From Lentibacillus daqui (GTDB lineage: Bacteria > Bacillota > Bacilli > Bacillales > Amphibacillaceae): a stretch of DNA of 64,000 nt. Position 1 is the stretch's first letter. Each line of letters starts with the position of its first letter. The stretch lies in the NCBI RefSeq assembly GCF_027186265.1, contig NZ_CP114176.1, positions 992,001-1,056,000 of the forward strand, written 5' to 3'. A program made the translations under genes and the position numbers. Of this stretch, positions 60,186 through 64,000 are shown piece after piece. The notes beneath the pieces were generated by a model. That model saw only the letters and a list, made by a program, of their open reading frames with translations. It made no database searches and was not told the DNA's origin.

Positions 60186-61538
60186 ATGGGTAGTAAAATA
60201 ATCAGTAAAAAACTGATCTTTTTCCTTGGAGCTTTAGGTGGGCTTCTTTATGGATATGATATGGGAGTCATTTCTGGAGCGTTGTTGTTTATTAAAAATG
60301 ATATTCCTTTAACCAGTTTTACTGAAGGGCTAGTCGTCAGTTCGATGCTTCTTGGCGCGATAGTTGGTTCTGGTTTCAGTGGCCCGCTTTCCGATCGGTT
60401 CGGCCGACGCAGGCTTGTATTCATGATTTCCATTGTGTTTATTATTGGTGCACTAATACTTGCAGCGGCGCAAAATATGTCAGTACTTGTTACCGGAAGA
60501 TTGATTATTGGTTTAGCCGTTGGTGGGTCGACCGCTATTGTACCAGTTTATTTGTCTGAAATGGCATCAACCGAACAGCGGGGATCATTAAGTTCATTAA
60601 ACCAATTAATGATTACGATCGGTATCCTTGCTTCTTATTTGGTAAACTATGCCTTTGCACCGATAGAGGGCTGGCGCTGGATGGTTGGATTGGCAGTTGT
60701 TCCTTCGTTCATTCTTATGATCGGGGTTCTGTTTATGCCGGAAAGTCCAAGATGGCTCCTGGAACATCGGAGCGAAGAAGCTGCCAGAAGTGTGATGAAA
60801 CTAACTAGAAAACCAGAACAAATTGACCCGGAAATTCATGAAATGCGTGAGATTAACCGAATTTCTGACAGTACATGGAAGGTTTTAACATCTGCCTGGT
60901 TACGGCCGACCTTGATCATTGGGTGTTGTTTTGCATTATTTCAGCAGATCATCGGGATTAATGCGATTATTTATTATGCACCGACGATTTTTAGTGAGGC
61001 TGGCTTAGGAAATATAACGTCTATTCTTGGCACAGTTGGGATTGGTTCGGTCAATGTGATTATGACCATATTCGCAATGATGATCATTGACAAGATTGAC
61101 CGTAAAAAACTACTTGTCATTGGCAATATTGGTATGGTAGCGTCGTTAATTATTATGGCGATTTTAATATGGACAATTGGTCTTGAGTCCAGCTTTGGAG
61201 CATGGATTATTGTCGTATGTCTGACTTTATTTATTATTTTCTTTGCCTTTACCTGGGGTCCGATTCTTTGGGTTATGCTGCCGGAACTGTTTCCAATGCG
61301 TGCCCGCGGTGCTGCTACAGGAATTTCGGCACTTGTTTTATCGATCGGCAGTTTACTTGTCGCACAGTTTTTCCCGATAATGTCGGATGCAATGGGAATT
61401 GGCCAGGTATTTCTTGTATTTGCCGTGATTGGCGTCGCAGCATTAATATTTGTAGTCAAATTTTTACCGGAAACGCGTGGTCGCAGTCTAGAAGAAATTG
61501 AAGCAGCGTTGCGTCGTCGAACATCCGTAAAAAAATAA
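60186..61538 (+). CDS. Sugar/H+ symporter, MFS sugar-porter family (GalP/AraE-like)
   Basis: About 450 residues and 12 helices. Sugar-porter signatures are GGLLYGYDMGVISGALLF on helix 1, GPLSDRFGRRRLV in loop 2-3, PVYLSEMASTEQRGSLSSLNQLMITIGIL, PESPRWLLEHR in the central loop, QQIIGINAIIYYAPTIF on helix 7 and PETRGRSLEEIE at the end. Divergence from galKETM and adjacency to a LacI-type regulator point to galactose as the substrate. ATG 60186 is best spaced from GAAGGGA; ATG 60177 abuts that site. Confidence 0.92.
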   Translation: MGSKIISKKLIFFLGALGGLLYGYDMGVISGALLFIKNDIPLTSFTEGLVVSSMLLGAIVGSGFSGPLSDRFGRRRLVFMISIVFIIGALILAAAQNMSVLVTGRLIIGLAVGGSTAIVPVYLSEMASTEQRGSLSSLNQLMITIGILASYLVNYAFAPIEGWRWMVGLAVVPSFILMIGVLFMPESPRWLLEHRSEEAARSVMKLTRKPEQIDPEIHEMREINRISDSTWKVLTSAWLRPTLIIGCCFALFQQIIGINAIIYYAPTIFSEAGLGNITSILGTVGIGSVNVIMTIFAMMIIDKIDRKKLLVIGNIGMVASLIIMAILIWTIGLESSFGAWIIVVCLTLFIIFFAFTWGPILWVMLPELFPMRARGAATGISALVLSIGSLLVAQFFPIMSDAMGIGQVFLVFAVIGVAALIFVVKFLPETRGRSLEEIEAALRRRTSVKK

Positions 61539-61597
61539 ATTCTTGGATAACGAAAGATTTGGAATAAAAAACCGTTTCATGAAATGGAGCTGAGAAT

Positions 61598-62590
61598 ATG
61601 GCAACCATCAAAGATATAGCTGAAAAAGTGAATCTATCTATTGCTACGGTCTCACGTGTGCTTAACGATGATGCAACACTGTCTGTTGGGGAAGAGACCA
61701 AACGACGTATTTTCCAGGCTGCTGAACAACTCAATTATCAAAAACATTTACGGAAGAAACAAACACGACCGTTGCGAATTGCCATTGTTCAGTGGTACAC
61801 CGAAGAAGAAGAGCTAAACGATATGTATTATTATACTATTCGTGCGGGGGCGGAAAAAGAAATAGAAAAAAAGCAATATGAGTTCATTCGATTATTTCCG
61901 CATATGGATAAAAAATATAATAAACAGATTGACGGTATTATTGCAATTGGTAAATTTTCCAAGGCAGAGATGAGAGAATTGCAGGCATGGAGTTCAGCCA
62001 TTTGTTTTGTTGATTATCCTTATTCATTTCCCTTGTTTGATGCTGTCGTTGTTGATTTTGCACAGGCTGCAATGGATGTATTAACCCATTTTAGAGAAAA
62101 CGGGCATACGAAAATCGGTATATTGGCAGGTAAAGAAACATTCTCGGATGGAACCGAAATGCCAGTTGATCTGCGAATGGCAAGTTATGAACGTTACATG
62201 AAGGAGCACCATTTATACCATCAGAAGTATTGCTTCACCGGTTCGTTTACCGTTGAATCAGGCTATGAAATGATGAATACTGCCATTCAGTCACTTAAAG
62301 ATGATTTGCCAACAGCTTTTTTCTGTGCCAATGATTCGATTGCTGTTGGTGCACTGAATGCTTTGCGTGATCATGGTATTGAAGTGCCTGACAGCGTGGA
62401 GATTATTGGTTTTAATGATGCGAGTGTGGCCAAATATGTTTCTCCAGCGCTAAGCACTGTTCGTGTACCAACAGCATTAATGGGAGCAACAGCTGTTTCT
62501 GCACTTGAAGAATGCATTTTCAACAAACGGACTATCGCTAAACAGGTAACACTGGCAACTGAATTGGTTATCCGAGAAAGCAGCCTGTAA
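61598..62590 (+). CDS. galR: LacI-family regulator, probable galactose repressor
   Basis: 330 residues. The DNA-binding helix-turn-helix and hinge MATIKDIAEKVNLSIATVSRVLNDDATLSV covers about 1-50. The ligand domain (60-330) shows GIIAIGKFS-like DGIIAIGKFSKAEM, HTKIGILAGKETF, FFCANDSIAVGALNALRDHGIEVPDSVEIIGFNDASVAKYVSPALSTVRVP. It lies 60 bases after the symporter and is probably cotranscribed; the TGAAAGCG sites in the gal divergent region are natural operators. Similar to GalR of Gram-positive gal operons. The name is by context. Confidence 0.85.
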   Translation: MATIKDIAEKVNLSIATVSRVLNDDATLSVGEETKRRIFQAAEQLNYQKHLRKKQTRPLRIAIVQWYTEEEELNDMYYYTIRAGAEKEIEKKQYEFIRLFPHMDKKYNKQIDGIIAIGKFSKAEMRELQAWSSAICFVDYPYSFPLFDAVVVDFAQAAMDVLTHFRENGHTKIGILAGKETFSDGTEMPVDLRMASYERYMKEHHLYHQKYCFTGSFTVESGYEMMNTAIQSLKDDLPTAFFCANDSIAVGALNALRDHGIEVPDSVEIIGFNDASVAKYVSPALSTVRVPTALMGATAVSALEECIFNKRTIAKQVTLATELVIRESSL

Positions 62591-62615
62591 TAAAGAATAA
62601 TAGTGAACACACCAC

Positions 62616-62655
62616 CAGACATCAGAACACGATTCTGATGTCTGATTTATTTAAT
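62616..62655 (+). terminator. Terminator of the symporter-galR unit
   Basis: cagacatcagaa (62616-62627) pairs perfectly over 12 bp with ttctgatgtctg (62633-62644), followed by an AT-rich, T-containing stretch. The remaining bases to 62785 show no gene. Confidence 0.8.
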
Positions 62656-62785
62656 TTTGACATTGAAGCGTGCCGAATAATCTACTAAAATAAAAGAAAA
62701 TGAAACTTTTTCCATGGTTTGCTCGTCTATTGAGTGACAAATATTATAAAATCGGCGACTTTTTACATATCTATGCCTCCCTGGG

Positions 62786-63643
62786 CTACCCTGCTGTATT
62801 TTTTTGTGACCCTTTATATCCTTTGCGAAATACTTCCTGTACCCCGTGTACAGTTACGTAAGCATCGGGATCAATATCTTCAATGATTTTTTTCAGATGA
62901 ACAATTTCTTGTTTATTGATGACGAGATATAATACTTCTTTTTCTGCTCCGGTATAGCCACCCTTACCGTCCAAAACAGTGATTCCGCGAGCCATATTAT
63001 TGGTCACCTGATTGAGCACTTCATCAGGTTGCCTGGAGATAATTAAAACGGCTGTACGTTCGTTCGCCCCTTCAACAACAAGATCAATGACTTTAGCCCC
63101 GACATAGACAGAGACAAAGGTATACATGGCTTTCTCCTGTCCAATAATAAACGCTGAACCGACAATGACGAGAATGTCAATTACCAGCATTCCTTTACCA
63201 ATGCTCCAACCCAGCAATTCATTAGCTAAACGGGCAAGAATAGCTGAACCACCCGATGTACCGCCAGAGCGAAAGATTAAGCCCAGACCCAGTCCGATTG
63301 TTAATCCGGCAAATAGGGCGGCCAGTAATGTATCATGGCTAATCTCTTTTCCAAAATCATCGGTTACATATAAAAATACGGAGGATAAAATAATCCCCAG
63401 AATGGTATACCAGATGATCCGTTTGCTAAAGAAACGATAGCCCACGGCGACTAAAGCAATATTGAGGATGAAGTTAACAATTCCGGGAGACCAGTCGAAC
63501 AAATAGTGTGTCACGATGGTAACCCCGATTACACCGCCTTCTGATAAATGATTGGGAATAGCAAAATAGTTTACTCCCAGCGCAAAAATAAGAGAGCCAA
63601 CAATGATCAGCAGGATATCTTTTGTTGTTCGGTTTAGATTCAT
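62786..63643 (-). CDS. YitT-family membrane protein (DUF161/DUF2179)
   Basis: 285 residues from the ATG at 63643 (GAGGGGAA site; the longer frame to 63700 has none). Five or six N-terminal helices contain NYFAIPNHLSEGGVIGVTIVTHYLFDWSPGI and GLGLGLIFRSGGTSGGSAILARL, the typical YitT segments. The soluble C-terminal DUF2179 part (about 205-285) is RTAVLIISRQPDEVLNQVTNNMARGITVLDGKGGYTGAEKEVLYLV. This family is common in spore formers; its substrate is unknown. It lies 25 bases after the nitrilase-family gene and is probably cotranscribed. Confidence 0.9.
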   Translation of the reverse strand: MNLNRTTKDILLIIVGSLIFALGVNYFAIPNHLSEGGVIGVTIVTHYLFDWSPGIVNFILNIALVAVGYRFFSKRIIWYTILGIILSSVFLYVTDDFGKEISHDTLLAALFAGLTIGLGLGLIFRSGGTSGGSAILARLANELLGWSIGKGMLVIDILVIVGSAFIIGQEKAMYTFVSVYVGAKVIDLVVEGANERTAVLIISRQPDEVLNQVTNNMARGITVLDGKGGYTGAEKEVLYLVINKQEIVHLKKIIEDIDPDAYVTVHGVQEVFRKGYKGSQKNTAG

Positions 63644-63668
63644 GGATATATTCCCCTCGTGAAGCAAA

Positions 63669-64000
63669 CTATTCGTACATTTCCGGAACTCTGCTGGCAA
63701 ATACCGGGACTTCTTCTCTTATTTTTGGAACAATGGACAGATCCAAAGTTGCTGTCAGCGTTTCTGATTTATTTTGGCCGCCTATTTTGATTGTTGTTCC
63801 CCATGGATCAATGATCATTGACTCACCTGCATATTCAGTACCGTTATATGACCCAACCGCATTGCTTGAGACAACAAAAAATTGGTTCTCGATGGCTCTT
63901 GCAGTTTGCAGTGTTTTCCAGTGATTCCGCCGTGCTGATGGCCATTCGGCAACTACATGCAGAACTTGTGCACCTGATAGCGCCAGTTGTCGGGCGAGTT
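63669..64000 (-). CDS. Carbon-nitrogen hydrolase (nitrilase family), 3' part
   Basis: The frame is open from the window end to a TAG at 63669-63671, so about 110 C-terminal residues are visible and the N-terminus lies beyond. GAQVLHVVAEWPSARRNHWKTLQTARAIENQ and SSNAVGSYNGTEYAGESMIIDPWG are hallmark segments found just after the catalytic Cys of omega-amidase-like nitrilase proteins (such as B. subtilis MtnU). The Glu-Lys-Cys triad itself is outside the window. Likely reactions are hydrolysis of 2-oxoglutaramate or 2-oxo acid amides. It is upstream of and likely cotranscribed with the YitT gene. Confidence 0.85.
   Translation of the reverse strand, partial: LARQLALSGAQVLHVVAEWPSARRNHWKTLQTARAIENQFFVVSSNAVGSYNGTEYAGESMIIDPWGTTIKIGGQNKSETLTATLDLSIVPKIREEVPVFASRVPEMYE

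Overview
The window reads as chromosomal DNA of a low-GC, endospore-forming, salt-adapted member of the Bacillaceae (Virgibacillus/Oceanobacillus-like). This is inferred from two spore-protein genes, TasA/SipW biofilm genes, a BCCT osmolyte carrier, a ProP-like carrier, and mtl, roc and gal genes with Bacillus-type architecture. No rRNA, tRNA, CRISPR array, prophage or transposase gene was seen. Mobile DNA is limited to short non-coding MITE-like elements.

Layout: (1) 1-7.07 kb, a plus-strand operon with a sugar ABC importer (binding protein cut by the window edge), two Gfo/Idh/MocA dehydrogenases, a ThuA protein and an AP-endonuclease-like sugar isomerase. It is probably a 3-keto-glycoside pathway for an imported disaccharide or glycoside. 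(2) 7.1-14.4 kb, a GntP permease, a 225-bp MITE-like element, divergent rocD and rocR with a sigma-54 promoter and enhancer-like dyad between them, then an NhaC antiporter and a GNAT protein. (3) 14.45-14.69 kb, a 21-bp tandem-repeat array. (4) 14.8-20.5 kb, mtlA-mtlR-mtlF-mtlD on the minus strand; MtlA carries two tandem EIIB domains. (5) 20.7-26.6 kb, an IclR regulator divergent from a DDAH, a second pentein, a RocE-like permease and a RocB-like M20 protein, probably a methylarginine/arginine catabolic operon. (6) 26.6-31.8 kb, a small membrane protein, a gamma-type spore protein gene broken by a 213-bp element, an alpha/beta-type SASP, a YbaK deacylase, a YeeE/YedE sulfur transporter and a DASS transporter. 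(7) 32.1-37.4 kb, a giant secreted subtilase, a SipW-type signal peptidase and a TasA/camelysin protein. (8) 37.5-40 kb, a BCCT transporter and a TPP riboswitch controlling thiT. (9) 40.2-50.2 kb, a cobalamin riboswitch leading an 11-gene corrinoid uptake and salvage operon with a BtuD-CbiZ fusion, a CobQ lacking its glutaminase domain, a second small CobU-like protein and a probable alpha-ribazole kinase. (10) 50.4-54.3 kb, a polar amino-acid ABC importer and a ProP-type MFS carrier. (11) 54.35-54.8 kb, a coiled-coil protein with nonapeptide repeats. (12) 55-62.6 kb, galK-galE-galT-galM, divergent from a sugar/H+ symporter and a LacI-family regulator; a second copy of the 213-bp element sits between galK and galE. 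(13) 62.8-64 kb, a YitT-family protein and the 3' part of a nitrilase-family gene cut by the window end.

Many blocks pair uptake with first-step catabolism under a local regulator (mtl, gal, roc, IclR-pentein). Two others (thiT and cobalamin) are riboswitch-controlled. The most unusual points are the MITE-broken SASP gene with a 6-bp target duplication, the dual-EIIB MtlA, the CobQ without glutaminase, the methylarginine-type operon, and overlapping alternative stems upstream of sipW.
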